Source of the DNA: Hyaloperonospora brassicae
Taxonomy: Eukaryota; Oomycota; Peronosporomycetes; Peronosporales; Peronosporaceae
NCBI GenBank assembly: GCA_947650285.1
Contig: CANTFL010001067.1
Location: 1-64,000 of the forward strand
DNA length: 64,000 nt
Direction of reading: 5' to 3'
Under the pieces are notes generated by a model that had not been told where the DNA came from, searched no databases, and saw nothing but the letters and a program-made list of their open reading frames with translations. Positions 22,004 to 35,662 of this stretch are shown here, piece by piece (position 1 is the stretch's first letter; each line of letters starts with the position of its first letter). The translations under genes were made by a program, and so were the position numbers.

Positions 22004-22269
22004 CCAATTTCCTGGTGTGTTTTACTTACATTACTCTCGCAATACGTCCGGCGCAAGATCGTACTTCATCCTTTTGGACAATCTGGAGTACGCATCAGCT
22101 CGTTCCATGCTATAAATCGAACAAAACTAAGGAGATTCTGCATTTTTAGAAATCGGTGTAATATGATCGTTAACGTTATGACATTTCTACTTCATTTCCA
22201 CGTCTGGATAAATCCAAAGGATACAATGCTCAGCTTGTGCCAAATTCCATCGCTGCAAGCTTTCTAGTT

Positions 22270-24733
22270 TATGGTCTGTTTGAACATGGACGGAAATATT
22301 TCAGCATTCTTGGTAGGCACATAACACTTGCGAATTAAATCGCTAACGTTATCCATGAGGCATTTGCCATTCTCATGTATCTCCTCGCATGCGGCGCACC
22401 CAAAAAATTATCCAATGGATTTTCCTTCTACTTGCACTAATGACATGTCAGTCTCTTTCGAAAGCCACGTTCGTCATATTTTGTCGTCCGAAGCGGGGGT
22501 ACGGCTTCGAAATTTCACCACGAGTTCGATATTTATGATCCGATCTTGTGTTTCATTGAAATATTTTGACTCTCATTAAGGACCATATCTATAACGTCTG
22601 AGAGGTCAATATCTACAACCTTGTTCGTTGTCAGGATCGTTGTTATTGTGTCGAACTTATTTGGCGGTCGCAAACTTTGCCCCATCTTGGTGTCCGGCCG
22701 CACAGACTCGGCGTCGATATACACCCAAATTTGATCCACTGTACTCTAGACCCGATCCGCTTCTTATATTTTGTTCCCTTCATATCTGTCTCACAGCTCA
22801 GATAGGTTCCTACAATTTTGGGTTCGAACTCAAGCTTGATGGTGGTCAAAACTATCTTGATCTTACCGGCGCCTTATTGATACACGCTTTCAGGCGATTG
22901 GTAGGCGCGCAATGTTAGTTCCATGTTTGTGAGCATCCGTCAATCGTAACAAATCCAACTTCTTGGCCAGATTAGAATCTTCCAGCGTTTCGATGTAGTA
23001 TTCCACAATTTCCCGTCTCATAGCCGGCGCCTCTTCTCGGATAGAGGTCTTCGCCCGGATCGCCGTCACGTTTAACCGATACAGATACTCTAGTGGAGTC
23101 TCATCCGGTGGTTTCCTTGCGTGGTAGCATTTGTGAGTTATTGTTTTGCCATGTCGCCTATATAAGATTATAAAACCTTAAAATAGGGGATTTCAATTAC
23201 GGCGAGTCGATCGGAATATCTGAATGTATCAGTTTCGAGCCGGTCCCGTAAGCATATCGCTGGACACTTGGCAATTTTCTGCATATGGGGCTTGGTCACG
23301 CAAGGGTGCGAACTTGAATTAATTAGTTCAGATCCTAGCTCGATCTTTGTCTCAGCCACGTTTTTACGCTCTTATAGATCGCTGAACGCCAAACCTTGTA
23401 GCCTCTGCGGAATAATCTTGCCGCTCGGCGTGACTCGGCAGCGGTCACCATTGGTCGTCTTAAATCCACCTCATTAAGATTTTGATGATCATAGTTGTAA
23501 ATTCGACAATAATGTTACTCCCTCACCGGCTCTAATTCCACATCTGGGAAATTGAGTCTCTGAGGTCGTAACGTTTACCTTCAATCGAGCAGCATTATTA
23601 GTATTCATATTTTCCCGATTTTTTCGTACTTCTTCATGACTGCTTCATGGTACGACTGCAGCTGTCCAGCGGGCAACTAGTGCGCATTGGTCGATCTCGC
23701 TTCCATCGGGTTTATAATACCGCGGAACGATGCAGCTCCGGTCAGTCCCAATAACATCCGTTGACTATTTATTGAATCGGCTGAATCCAGGTACTAGTTA
23801 ACTGATGCATACAACGACGTTCCGGTATCATAACTTCTTGTTGTGTCTGCGACAGGCGTGATCGCTTGATCCGATACCCCGTAACCAATATATCTATCCA
23901 TCGATGGCCGGCTTAATCTTATGGTCTGCTAATCGCCACTCCTGATCAACTTGGTCAGCCTTTTACACAACGATTTTTTCGCATCGATCTTTCGGTCATC
24001 ATCGCATTCCACTATCTTCTGCGCATTAATATAAGATCCAGCTGTAGATCCCGCGTCTTGTTGCAGCTACATAAGACGGCGAATCGCATCCAATTGGTTT
24101 CGCGGGTGAGCCATGGGTTGATGTAGGCATTCGTAGCGGACCAATCAGCATGGCATTCAATATAATTTAGCACTCAATCACTGAGTAAACCATTTCTGTA
24201 ACTCCTTCCAGTGATAATCTAACTCCAGCAGCTCGAACTGCCAGTCTTTAAGTCAGCTCCATTATCTTGTCTCCATCGTCCACTAACTTGATCGACCGCA
24301 TGAATTTTTACATAGCGCGATCCTGTTGATCTAATCCAGTCTTGCGATCGTGTAAATCCCATCTGGCTACTTCTCTCTTGCTTTGCTTAACCTTTAAGAT
24401 CTTCTTCTTCTGCTCTCCTTGAAGGGTCTTATGGTGTTTAGCGTTCGCTATAGATCTTTTGTCCAGCGAACTATGTTTGTAATTTGGTCTACGGTGGTCC
24501 TCGAAGAAAGTTTAGCAGGGAGTCGACATTTATCTTCCAGATCGACAAGTACATATTCCTCTTTTTATTTCTCGTTTTTAAAGCCCCACCTAAAACCTTG
24601 AAAATCTGGTGATAGTTTAAAATCGCGCTTTTACGGCTATCCTTCAAATTTCCGACGCTTCGATACCAGGTTCTTTCTCTATCTTCACATCTTCGCTCAG
24701 GTAATCGCAAAGCTTCCTGAGTCACAAGAAGAT
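22270..24733 (-). pseudogene. Gag relic of copy B2
   Basis: A block at 23010-23160 reads TPLEYLYRLNVTAIRAKTSI and REIVEYYIETLEDSNLAKKL, the typical retrotransposon gag helix block. At 22351-22401 there is a CCHC-like zinc knuckle (CAACEEIHENGKC), followed by CYVPTKNAEIFP (22290-22340). The primer-binding site lies directly upstream (24734-24749). Stops are common over the first 1 kb. The region is rich in GATC tetramers. Confidence 0.6.
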
Positions 24734-24749
24734 CTAGACACGCGCACCA
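24734..24749 (-). promoter_or_regulatory. Primer-binding site of B2
   Basis: In element direction TGGTGCGCGTGTCTAG follows the LTR end CCACCACA after one base. It would pair with a tRNA 3' end CTAGACACGCGCACCA. The related B1 sequence near 27650 is a degraded version. Confidence 0.55.
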
Positions 24750-24750
24750 T

Positions 24751-25260
24751 TGTGGTGGAGCGGGGTTTACAAAATTGATGATGTGATCCTGCCTATCTAC
24801 TAGGGGCCAGACGACCGACTATTAGATGGGGTATCCGTTTCCGTGTGTGTTGTTTTCTTCCTCACATTTTTTGCTCGTCGGTAGTGCAGGTTGCACTCTT
24901 CTTATTGGACGCTTGTCGATCTTAAACTTGACCGAGGTTGGGGTGAGATGGTAGACGTGGAACTCTTCACGCGGTCACAGGTTACTTAAAGGGACTCCAT
25001 ATTTAATAACTCCACATCAAATAGATTGCCTTGTATAATATGATAATATTAATCTGCTTGACCTTCTGACCACTTTCGCCATCTCGCGATTTAAACTACC
25101 ATTACTTTCTTGCTGTGCCATATCACAGTTGTCTTGATACTGGTGAAAGTTCTAAGCGCACCTATCCAAACTATCCAGGTGCGACACTTGTATAAACGAG
25201 CGGCGAAACTATTTATTTTGTCGTAGGGGGGCAAATATCTTGCCCGGAGTAGATGACGCG
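24751..25260 (-). repeat. LTR-like region, probable 5' LTR of B2
   Basis: It ends CCACCACA before the primer-binding site and shares blocks with the 3' LTR (GAGTGCAACC, GTCGGTCGTCTGG, CACATCATCAA) and with 27667-28190. The start is not sharply defined; an ACGCGTCA block at about 25257 also occurs in the 28170 copy. Strongly diverged from 19036-19540. Confidence 0.45.
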
Positions 25261-25644
25261 TGTCTTTTGACGTAAATAAAACTCGGTTTAATGTTATTCA
25301 AGCATTTTACAAAACCTACGACCTAGCCTATATATACCGAACAACACACGCCACGTGTCATCCAATACATCACTCTGTCTCGTGTTAAAACTGAAAATTA
25401 AGTGAAGGTACCGACAAAATGCGCTAGAGGGTTGGCTCCCTGCCAGGGGTCTCGGCAGTGCCTTATCAAAACACAAGTGAGAACTACCCAACCTATATCT
25501 TTGTAGTGTCTAATACAACATATAGAGCCCTGAAGAACCTTCTATATATACCCTAGCGTACGCTGAATCTCTGGTGTCTATACAAGCAAAACTTGCACTT
25601 CCAACATCTCGTAAATCATAGTGTCGCTGGTCAATCTTTTACCC
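25261..25644. other. Unassigned sequence in the B1/B2 zone
   Basis: A 65-codon minus frame (25294-25491) has no recognisable feature. Probably B1 internal sequence or LTR flank. Confidence 0.35.
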
Positions 25645-25810
25645 TTTGCCCCGATCGGATCCCCTTGAAATCGGATCTCCTCGCAGATCAAAGCTCTTCT
25701 TGGATCGGATCCTTGTTTAATTCGGTCCCCACTTGGATCGTATCCACTCTTAAATAGAAACTATCTCTCGAATCGGAATTCTCTCTCGGTTTGGATCCAC
25801 TCTCTGGTCT
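25645..25810 (-). repeat. Degenerate 16-18-bp tandem repeat around a GGATC core
   Basis: About nine consecutive units such as GATCGGATCCCCTTGAA, GATCGGATCCTTGTTTA and GATCGTATCCACTCTTA, drifting from 17 to 18 bp. It lies at the 3' side of the B1 gag relic. It may be a gag linker repeat, but the mixed 16/17/18-bp spacing now breaks any frame. Confidence 0.55.
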
Positions 25811-27665
25811 GATGCAATTTTCGTAGTCCACCCATCCAGACATTGTACCTAGTCTGATTGTCAGGGTAATGCTTCTTCAGCACATTCTTTCACAATTCTT
25901 TGATCCATTATTCTTTATTCGCCTTGAAGATTCTACATGCGCTTGTACGTGCGCGACGTTCCATACGTTGAATCCACGTCTTTTAACTTCAGTAGCGTCA
26001 GATATTTTGCCATCTCACGATCGTCCAACATATTAATGAATTTTTAACATGATCGCGGCGATCTGTGGCATTACCATCTCTCTTGTAAACCATCTTAGCC
26101 ACGTTCAGTATACAGATCCCATTCACGCATTTCGACGCGTGATAGGTATGATTATAAGCAGAAGTTTTGCGACCACAATCATTCCCATGAAAGTTCTGCG
26201 GGAAAGTATTCCACTTGCTGCGGGTAAGCCGGATGAGCTGAAAATACCAGTTGGGAGCACGGCACAGTACGATATTTAAGAAGACTAGAAACATCTCACA
26301 AGACGGAGCTTGGTTACATAGGAAACTATATTTGACTGGTACACCTAGATTCTAGCGTGGTTATCAATATGTCCGCGTCCGTACAAATTACTTCTGGTCA
26401 GCGATCGCCGACATGCGGCTTTCTTACGCAGTAAACCCATTTTCTGTATAAGCCCCTATAGAGACCTACTAGAGTCACCGCAGGTCATCCAAGTCATGAT
26501 CGTCTAAGTCATATTCGTTACCGTGAGTGTGATGCAAAACGTCTGGCTCCATTTCTGGATCCGGTATGGATGCCTTCAACATATAATTCAAAGTTGGGGT
26601 TGGACAATCTGCATTGATCGATGTCGCGTACCATTTTGGTCTTGCAAAACTAATTTTCTATGACTCCCGCAATGTAGATCTGCATTTATTCAAAATTCGC
26701 TAATAGCAGGAACTATCGCAGGAGGTAGATGAGTCTCGCGCATGGCGTACAAGGTATGATATTTGGCAGACGCAAAAGCGCTGCGCCAAAGGGTCCCCAA
26801 GACATACAATCCAGCCTAAATATGGTCAGATTCTTCCGCATCGGACTCATTAAAAGTATAACACGACGACCCGACAGGAGAACGATTCATCGTCTCTCTG
26901 ATCACGTTGATCGTGGAATAGCGTTCGGCTGAATTTGAATTACCGGTTAAGCGGTGCCAACATATGGAAAACTGATCCAATCGCCGTGATTAACTGATCA
27001 AGATCACAGTCGAGCACACCTGCGCGTAAAACGCTGCCGGGACATACCCCGCGTCTTGTAAAAACTGGAAGAGACGGCGCATCGTCTCTACTTGATCGTC
27101 GAGGATTTGATATGTATCATGGGACTACGAACCTGGTCGATCAGCTCCAGCTGTAGTATTGTAAAATAACGGATCCGTGGTTAGTAGCGCACGAAGCTAG
27201 TTCCAGTAAACACGTCTCTGCCACATATCGAGCTGTCATCCATCCATCTTTCTCTCTTCTGATGCGACTTTTTCTTGATCGTCACTTGGCGATTTAGCCA
27301 CCCATAGCTTCAGGATTGTAGCATTCATCTTCTTTTCCTAGTATATTTTGTTTGCCGAAACATTTTTTGCTTTCACTAGACGTGTCTCATCTGGAGGGAC
27401 ATTCTTCGCAGTGCGAACCTCAGTGATTCTCGAAGGTACCTAAGGAGTGTATGGAGGGTTTTGTCACTGATCATCTAAGTGATCTTCCTCTTTAGTTGTA
27501 ATCGATAGAGGTTCTCCTAGAATCCTGACGAACCGATGTACATTGCTTATCACTTCTCTGCAATGATCCATTTTTCGCCGACACTTCCATACCCAGTTAA
27601 ATAAAACCTTGACATCGTCGATCAGGGATTAATGGTGAGATCCCAAGTCTCGTAAACATGCGCAC
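25811..27665 (-). pseudogene. Gag relic of family B copy B1
   Basis: Minus strand. A frame at about 25920-26085 reads VYKRDGNATDRRDHVK and, with a frame change, a FINMLDDREMAKYLTLLKL-like block, matching the YIETLEDSNLAKKLDLLRL block of B2 gag. The 5' end (27665-27600) matches the B2 leader and first codons. A zinc knuckle is not seen; the copy is truncated where the B2 LTR-like sequence begins. Confidence 0.5.
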
Positions 27666-27666
27666 A

Positions 27667-28190
27667 TGGTGGTGGAGTGGTTATCGCCGAGATTCCGATT
27701 CCTACTCAATCTATCCCTATTGCTTGGCCAAATGACTGACGTAGAGTGTGACCGGACCGTGTGTGATACTAGCTCCCCCTTTTCTCGTTTACACGTCGTC
27801 GAGTCGGCCGCACTCTTCTGGATGACGTAAGGTCGTTGTCTGTCTTAAAATGTATTCTTATAAGCCTGGTGTTGTCGCGTTAACACTCTTCACGTGACCA
27901 ACAGCTACATAATATCCCTTGTAGCATCACCCTAACCTTCCTTTAGGTCGCCTTGACCGAATTGAGATACGTAATCCAATTATTCTTCTGATTATATCAG
28001 CCATTTAAAGACCATGCCGTTACATGCTGGCGCATCTGATCGCAAGCAAACTTGAATGAATATTATTGTCCCCAGCAAAGCATTAAATCGCCAAACACGT
28101 ACAAAGCACGTGCACAACAAACCTTATACGTAGGGTGGTCACTACTATCATATCACGGAGGAATGCTGACGCGTGTAATTTTAGAAAATC
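27667..28190 (-). repeat. LTR-like region, probable 5' LTR of B1
   Basis: Homologous by shared blocks to 24751-25260: the CGCACTCTTC block at 27808 against GCACTCTTCTTATTGGAC at 24893, the CTCTTCACGTGACCAACAG block at 27887 against CTCTTCACGCGGTCACAGG at 24963, and the end block ACTCCACCACCA. Boundaries are approximate. Confidence 0.4.
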
Positions 28191-31100
28191 ACTACTGTTT
28201 TCAGCCTATTATCGGCTAGATCGACGATTCTGCCTGGCGATATCTCCAGTTGTATGACGTTCTTTGCCTCATATCTTAATTGCTTAAAAAACGTGTGAAT
28301 TGCCGCTGGTCGCGATCTTTAATATCCATGCTAGAAGTAACTACGATTCACCATCGATGACCGTGACTGCTGGTCACCACAAATGGCCGGGACCGCCAAA
28401 CACCCCTGCTGACCGTGATCACGGGTATCAACCGACGGCCGTGACCGTTTACCTATGCGTCGATCGCGTTGGAGCTCTACAAAAGTTGGGTCACATATAT
28501 AAGTTGGTTCTATTAGATAGTCTTAAAGCGTACGTGACCGGTTTCAGTCTTGTTATATCGTAGCGATAGCGATTCATTATAATGTCGCCAATCACTTCAC
28601 CACACTTTTGCTACTCGAAAATGCTTGTGTGATTAGTTTTCTCGTGACGAGCTCACATTAAATCGTTAAAATATCCAATCTATACTTTATGGCTTTCTTC
28701 TACAATAATGTAATTTAGGAATTGAAAGCCTTTTATCTAAAGAACATGACGAGACATGTTCAGCAAGGTGACTTCTTTCACGGTTTGAGGCTAATTCGCA
28801 CTGAAAGACATAATACATGTGCGCAATGTAAAATTTGGGACGCGTACACACTCATCATTGCATCCCAATTGTATGTGCGAGCCTCGACCTCGCAACTACG
28901 ATATAGATCGATATCTTCGGATATCACTCTGATAATACGCACGTTAAAAAATACGTGCTTAGGTTGAGTTTTAAAACTCGTAGGATTTTCTGGACTTATG
29001 TCGTAAAAATCGCTACAAAACACGATGAAAAGCGCTAGTTGGAAAAGTAGCCTGTCTTTACGAGTTCCCACATCGGAAATTAATATATTAGGTCCCAAGA
29101 ATACGAAGAAAGCGACCTACCTACTTCTGATGCATGCATCTCACACTCATTAGCCTTGGTCCCATGGCCTTATCAAGTTCATATATCGGAATCTTGAATT
29201 GAGTGATATGATGACCATCATACCCAAAATATCTAGATCAACACGATGACTGCATATCATGGTATCACGATAAATGATAACTCAAATTAACTGCTTATAG
29301 TACAAGAGTGTAATCCCGCCAATAACATTAGCATCAACATCAACATCGACTTAAAGCAATAACAATGTGTTTTCTATATTCTAAAAATAGGAATGGCCTT
29401 TTCTTGATAGATAGAAGGACGTTTTTCCGTTCTTATATGTCAGCTTTTCTATTTTTCAAATCTACCGCTTCCGTTAAGAAAATTTAAAAGAAAAAATATA
29501 CTTTTGTGTGTGTCAGCAGAACTATAACTGATAATTATCCAGTATATATGTCCCACCAAATTTTGTGGAATGAAGAGATTATCGTCGTCGTCTAGAAATT
29601 CATGAATCTTGCTTATCGTGTCGGGGTCGACGCAGAGATTTTTGCGTCGTTTTTTGTTATCGTATGTGATTCTTTTTTCTGTATTTCTGAGTTCTTCTTC
29701 TATGAAGACAGGTCAGTAGCATTTTTATACTGTGCGTTTAGATCAACGGCTGCAGTTGATAAAATAAAATCATTTTGGCTAATTATATCAGTTATTATTA
29801 CACTTTCATAAAAGTCCGACTCAATTAAGGTAGAGATGTATGCATGTTCGACGCGTGCACCATTTTGTATATGCCGAGTTCCGCTATTGGCAAGATTGGA
29901 TTTACCTTTCGAACAAGTAAACGCAATTTGTATTGAGGATTTGATAACACGTATTGTATAGCAATCTGTTTCCGATGTAGGAATTAGACACCTTTAATCG
30001 CGATTAATAGAATAAACACGATTTATATAAAGAACGACGTATATCGAAGGTATTGATCGAGTATAAGTTACAGATAAGACTTTTAAGAGGAAAGGATTTA
30101 AAGATGCAGACACGAGCGCGAATCTTGGCTGCCATCGAACCTGAAACACCGACAAGAATAACCGTCTGATGAAACGAGCAGCAGGCTCAAGATGTCCTTG
30201 TAATCGCCTTTCAGAAAACCGATACAAACTATATGGAACGGACTTCAATAAATATGCCTGAACCAGTGGAGGCTGCAATGGTGCACTCTATGAAGAAATA
30301 GGCTTCTTCGTTTGTCTAATTGCAAGTAACAATACTCGTTGTGTACAAAATTAAATTAGAATGGACAGGATACTACCCTCCGAAATGTAGTTTTACGTCC
30401 AAGATGACTATTAATGGCGCATCGTAACAATTAAGCATGAATGTTATGACTGTGAATGAAGAAAGGTGGTTCATCACCAGCGACTTCTAGACGTATAGTA
30501 GGCCGTTTCAAGATCGACTGTGGGCACGTTGAATACCGATGTGCCATTGGCATATTTTACTGATCTTGCGTGGAATTGATTGATAGTTGTATATGTCAAA
30601 CTCAAAAGTTTTGTATATCGCGTCCACCTTTGAAACATGTCTTCAGGTAGTACTACACAACGGGTCGCTGCGAAGTTGCGCTAAAAAAGTGGGCTTGTCC
30701 CTATTGTTCGAACGCGTATTTGACTAGAAAAAACGGTTGGCGCAAAAGTGCATCTACGATAACGTTTAGTCGTTCTGTACCATGCTTTGTGAATAGCTTA
30801 TGCTGGCAAAGAACGAACGCTATATCGTCATTATTTGCGAAATGTGGCTGCTACTGACGGTCGTGCTTGATCACAAATAGTGTATAAACGACTAAATGTC
30901 GATATTCGAAAGTATTGAAGATAATGAGCCGACGCATACTTCATGTCAAGCTACTTAATTCTTGATATTGTATACGTACCTAGACTCTTGTGGTTTGCGT
31001 CAAGCCCGAATGACACCAAATCTAGCGCTTTGCACCTTCTGTACAGTATCGCATCAACGCGTTCCCGATTTTATAAATTCCTGGCGTAACATACCATATG

Positions 31101-34100
31101 GAATGGTCTGGTTTGGTTTTATATTTCTGACAAAGTCAAATAAATTCATTTGTTTATAATACTTTGCCTAGAGTACTGATGTTCAGCATCATAACTAATC
31201 TCTTTTTAATTCATTTTGCGAGCTATAAGTGAAGCGGTCAGTTTGTCGCAGTTAAGGAGAAAATCTTGCAAGTGCGCCTAATTGCCATAAAAAGTTGTAT
31301 TAGGCTCAACATCATTTGCCACTCACGAGATGGTGATCATCGTGATCGCTTAATCAGGGAGGACGTCATTTTTACCGAAGCTATACCAAAAAAAGGGTTG
31401 AATTTATATTAAAATACATTCAATATATTTGCACGGACCTAGCTTCTTCTGTTATCGTGATCGGCGGATATATGGTATAAATGCTCAAACGATTGCAAGA
31501 ATCTTGCAGACATGGAGTCGCTAAATCACCAATACGTATTTTTGCTTGTAGTATGTCTAGGGCCGAATGCATCGTCAGAAGTAGCTCGCAGCAAAATTGC
31601 ACACCGTTCCTAAAATGTGATGTTGTATATCTTATAGGTCAAACAGATTCGTTAGAATCCCTTATGAATATCTCGCTACTCCTAGCGTATTTGCTCAAGA
31701 GAAAAATTTGAAGGGGACGGGGCGTTCCGTTCATGCAGGAGATTAGATCGAAGTTATGTATTAGAGGGATAAACAAAAAGATTATTTCTTGATATTTTGT
31801 CGAGGATGACGTCCTACATTGATAGCCGTTTATTTACCGATATAGGCACAATATATAATAATTGAATTCGTGCACTATTCGCCAGCATACTCCGATAATT
31901 GACACAACAATTTTAGAAAAGATGGGAGTGGTCTGCCTCTAGTTTTTACATTTAAGTTGTGTTTCCTTCAACTTGTCGTTGAGGTAGTGAATAAGACTTG
32001 ATTACTTACTCTTTTAAGCCCAGATTTTGTTTCTCTATAACTGGTTTGGTGTAATTTTCCTTTGCAAATCACAAGGCCTTATTAAAAAATGCATCTCCTT
32101 ATTTTTTATATTAACCTTGTATCGATAACATTAACTTGTATACCCAGTGCGCAAAAGTTATTTTAGATAGGCATAAGTATCTTCATCAAGGACAATTTCG
32201 TCCAATGTTCCTTATGGAACACGCAATTATTTTTTAAAGCTAATGCCGACAAATTATTGACTGCGTACATATCCTCTTAGACAAATGGGTCGATCGTTTG
32301 AATCTTGTCGCGACGCAGATCTATCCTGTAACGTTTTATTTCAACCGTTACGAACCACAGTATCTCCACATTGGAATTTAGAGACTCTATCAGATCAAGC
32401 TTTAAAGCGACTACACTAGGTCTGTCACATATTTTGACTTGCAATGTTTCAATGTTGTCACGATAACAAATTTACTCAAAGAACAGGAAGTATTTCACTC
32501 GTAAAATTTGCTCAAAGGATTTCTTATGCGATCACATCGTGAAGCATTCCCTTAACGTCTTAGTGATGCGATAGAAGTACCGCAGCCAGTCACATTATGG
32601 TAGACTCTTCAGTAGACCCAGACTTCCCTTGGTGCCGCTTCTAAAGATTAAATCTTATTTTTAATAAATGTTCTTTCTTTGAGAATGCCTCAATGGCCCG
32701 GCCGTATAAAATCATTCGTGTGCTGAACCTTAGTCCATGCGAAAATTGTCACATCAATTAGTAGCTTGCCGAAGTGTAGCGAGTAGCTAAAGTGGGGTCT
32801 TGTGTGCTCGATCTTAATGTTGTACCACAGAAGAGACCACCGTATCAGTCATAAAGCATTGTAAGGCTTATAAACGCTCCATTTATGGCATCGGTTTAGA
32901 TATGCGCTACCAGCTGGTCCATGCTTCCTACTTCTTGGGCTATTGAAGGTCAATGATGACATTGAATTTATCAGCAGAATCTAGGACAGTATTATCACAA
33001 TGTAGCATTCATCGTTAAGCGTATATTAAAGCATGAATAATTGTATATCTACTTTTACTGATAAGCATGCTGTATGGCGCAATGATGTCCTCGCTTGAAG
33101 GGTCTCACGCTCAACAAGCAGTAGACTAAGGTCCTCCAGCGATCGGCGTCGAAATACATTGCTTGACGTGTAACAGTTAGTTAGGGCTCAACGTGGCATG
33201 CCTTTGGTCAATATTATCTGCAAGACGGTGAGGGACATTTTTTCACCAGGGGCAGCAACACGTTAATTCGGTATGTTAAGATTTACCTTCGTCAAGAAGC
33301 CTACAAAGTCTTGACGTCGTTAGATCGGCAAGGTGATCCACTCTGCTGCCCTCGACCATGTTTGATCGATCCGCTACCTTATTGTGACATCGCATCAGCT
33401 TCGGAATCGCTTCTTGGCCCCGTATTTGTCGACGGAAGTTAGCTACGTAATACTTCTAGCAGCATTCGATTCGTGCAATACGTATGTAGGCGTAGTACCC
33501 TGTGATTTGAATGATTTAATGCACAATATCTTTTACATGTAGGAGTGACAATTTCCCTATTTGTCACGAAGGATTGATCCAGTTGTTTCGAACTCCGCCC
33601 ACTTGTAGCATCGGGATACGGTGGGACCTAAATTGATTGTAGGCTGTTCCAGAATATATACATTCTGTTCCACCTCTCAGAATGCGTATTCTTCCGTATC
33701 TTTTTCGCAATAAAACAAGTAAATATTTAAGAAGATAGACTATGTACATTGAATAAACCTGGTCATCAACTCGTATATATGAATCGTATTGGCTGTAAGG
33801 TGGCGAATGGTCTGAACGTGAGCATGCACGCCACGATTAAGCTACGTGAGGATCAAGAGCTCGAACGTTAAATGAATTTGGTTTGCGGCGACTGAAACGT
33901 TGGTCCGAGAAAGGGTTAAGAATGCCTCTTTTGGCTTAATCGTAAATGGTTCGTGAAGCTTAAGCCTTAAGACCTAAGTTATATTGCTATGCTCGGTCTA
34001 TTTGACAAAGCAAACGAAGCAATTTATATATATCGAGGATGCGAAGATCTTTATGGTTGCATTCCAATATGATATGGAATCCCATTGGATTATGTGCCTA

Positions 34101-35330
34101 GTAAATGGAGATACATTTTTCTTAAGTATTCTAAAATTTATCTGTTATTTGGGATCTTACGGTCTCTTTGATGGCTTTCAAATTGAAATGACATCCCAAT
34201 AGAGGTTATTTGTGGTAGTCGAAGATATTTTATACGACGCTTTCAGGTCAACGCACGCGCGTTGACCCGCTAGGTGCAGTCTAACATTACGGCTGTCTCA
34301 ACAAGTTCAAAATGTTGGATATCCGATTCACTTTAATGGCTCTAACTGTGGAGCACTTTGATGGTAACGAAAGGTCACCTTATGACTCTACGCGTCAAAT
34401 TTATGCTGAAAGAACTTGGTATTGCGGCATGTACTTATCGCCATTAATAGCAAACCGGATGGCTCATTCGATATCACTCAAACGCTCGAATATTTTACGC
34501 TTGGCATGCTAGCGATCCTATTTTCTTCGTGTTGGATGAAAAGTCCGTAGTCGTTGGACAGACGACAAAGTGCTGCAATTTAAACGGGGCACTCTGCGCT
34601 TGTAACCGCACAGAAAAAGCCGCCTAAACTGAAACAGTGACAGAACGTGCCTCGCAACCCTACGTCCACGGCATGTGCAGAGGAAGGCCTTTCTTCTATA
34701 CGGACGCATACATAGAAAGGTAAGAGCATAATTGTGTTCAACGCAGTCGAATCTCCTATAGCACATTTCCATGTAGTCAAATGGATCAAATGCAAACTAC
34801 AAATTATTATTTCGTTGAACGTCAATTGTTGCGTGTCTAGGAGCGATTAATGGCTAAGTTACTTGATATGATCGACTGCACTAATAAGTACGATTTTACG
34901 CGACGTAGTCCTTCAGATCCCCCGGTGTGGGCTACTAGTGCAGTGACACTATTATAATTTCTTAAAGGGTCCTCACCCCGTATTCCACTGTGGGACTTTG
35001 GGGCCAGTAGGGCTCCCATCCGACCCAAAGTAATACATACCTAAGGTGCGGGTCGGTAGGGCGGTCACCCATTGGCTGTATGCTCGTCTAATATGTTTGT
35101 CTATCTCCGGCGCCTGTAACCGTACCCGCCCCCCGTGGGTATCGATCCAGGTACTCCTCCCGGTCCCAGATTCAGTGGCACTAACCAGTAAGTAGAGAGG
35201 TGTCGATATTACCCAATGCAGTTTACACTCCTATTATATTAGGCTTGCGCGGTACATATTGGAGAATATAACTTTTAAGACGATATTCTCATTGACCCAA
35301 TTTTAGTTTGAACTACACGAAACGGACTAA
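28191..35330. other. 7.1 kb of unassigned AT-rich sequence
   Basis: I looked for RT, integrase, gag and transposase motifs on both strands and found none that I could defend. Open frames reach only 60-106 codons (for example 28778-29098 minus and 34580-34825 minus), as expected by chance at this composition, and several overlap on opposite strands. No LTR pair, microsatellite array or RNA gene was recognised. It is probably very old transposon sequence. Confidence 0.5.
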
Positions 35331-35662
35331 TCTCATCAACCACCGACTAAAAGTCCTGCTGAATTCAATTTGTTCAATGAATTAGCGAGCTTCGGCTTGG
35401 TCACATCTGCAGCATCTGTCCCGTCTCGAGCGCTTTCACACGCTTGTTGAGCAATATGCTCGTAGCTTTCCGATATCAGTAAAGGATACCACTGTGCTCG
35501 ATCAGCGCAGCTTCAAGAAAGGAAGCAGAACAGGTGCAATGTTCTTGCAAAGAAGTTGCGAAATATCACGTTGCAGCTGTTAACCGCATTTAGTGGCTCT
35601 ACGATTTGAAGGAACGTGGTCATTTAAGTCAATTACTGAAGTACGCGCTGATGGAACCTAAT
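35331..35662. other. Left flank of A2 with short open frames on both strands
   Basis: Minus strand 35331-35473 encodes a 47-codon stretch (ISESYEHIAQQACESARDGT ...). Plus strand 35512-35662 is open except for one TAG and reads SRKEAEQVQCSCKEVAKYHV and later LKERGHLSQLLKYALMEPN, ending exactly at the LTR. Either could be an exon remnant; the plus-strand piece might be the other side of the Myb gene that resumes at 43661. Confidence 0.3.

Larger units (their letters stand above)
19036..24750 (-). mobile_element. Family B Ty3/Gypsy element, copy B2, internal deletion derivative
   Basis: In minus orientation: LTR-like sequence (24751 to about 25260), primer-binding site (24734-24749), gag (24733-22270), protease (22003-21500), linker (21088-20717) and RT N-terminus (20620-20175). 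The 3' internal minisatellite (19950-19718) and 3' LTR (19540-19036) follow. RT palm, RNase H, integrase and chromodomain are missing, so about 4 kb has been deleted relative to B3. Confidence 0.65.

Noticed and set aside
32600..33500. Possible Copia RT on the minus strand
   Set aside because: Isolated residues suggested it, but no ordered set of RT motifs could be recovered in any frame.
35100..35180. GC-richer patch considered as a tRNA or tRNA-derived SINE
   Set aside because: I could not fold a cloverleaf or place A and B boxes at the right spacing.
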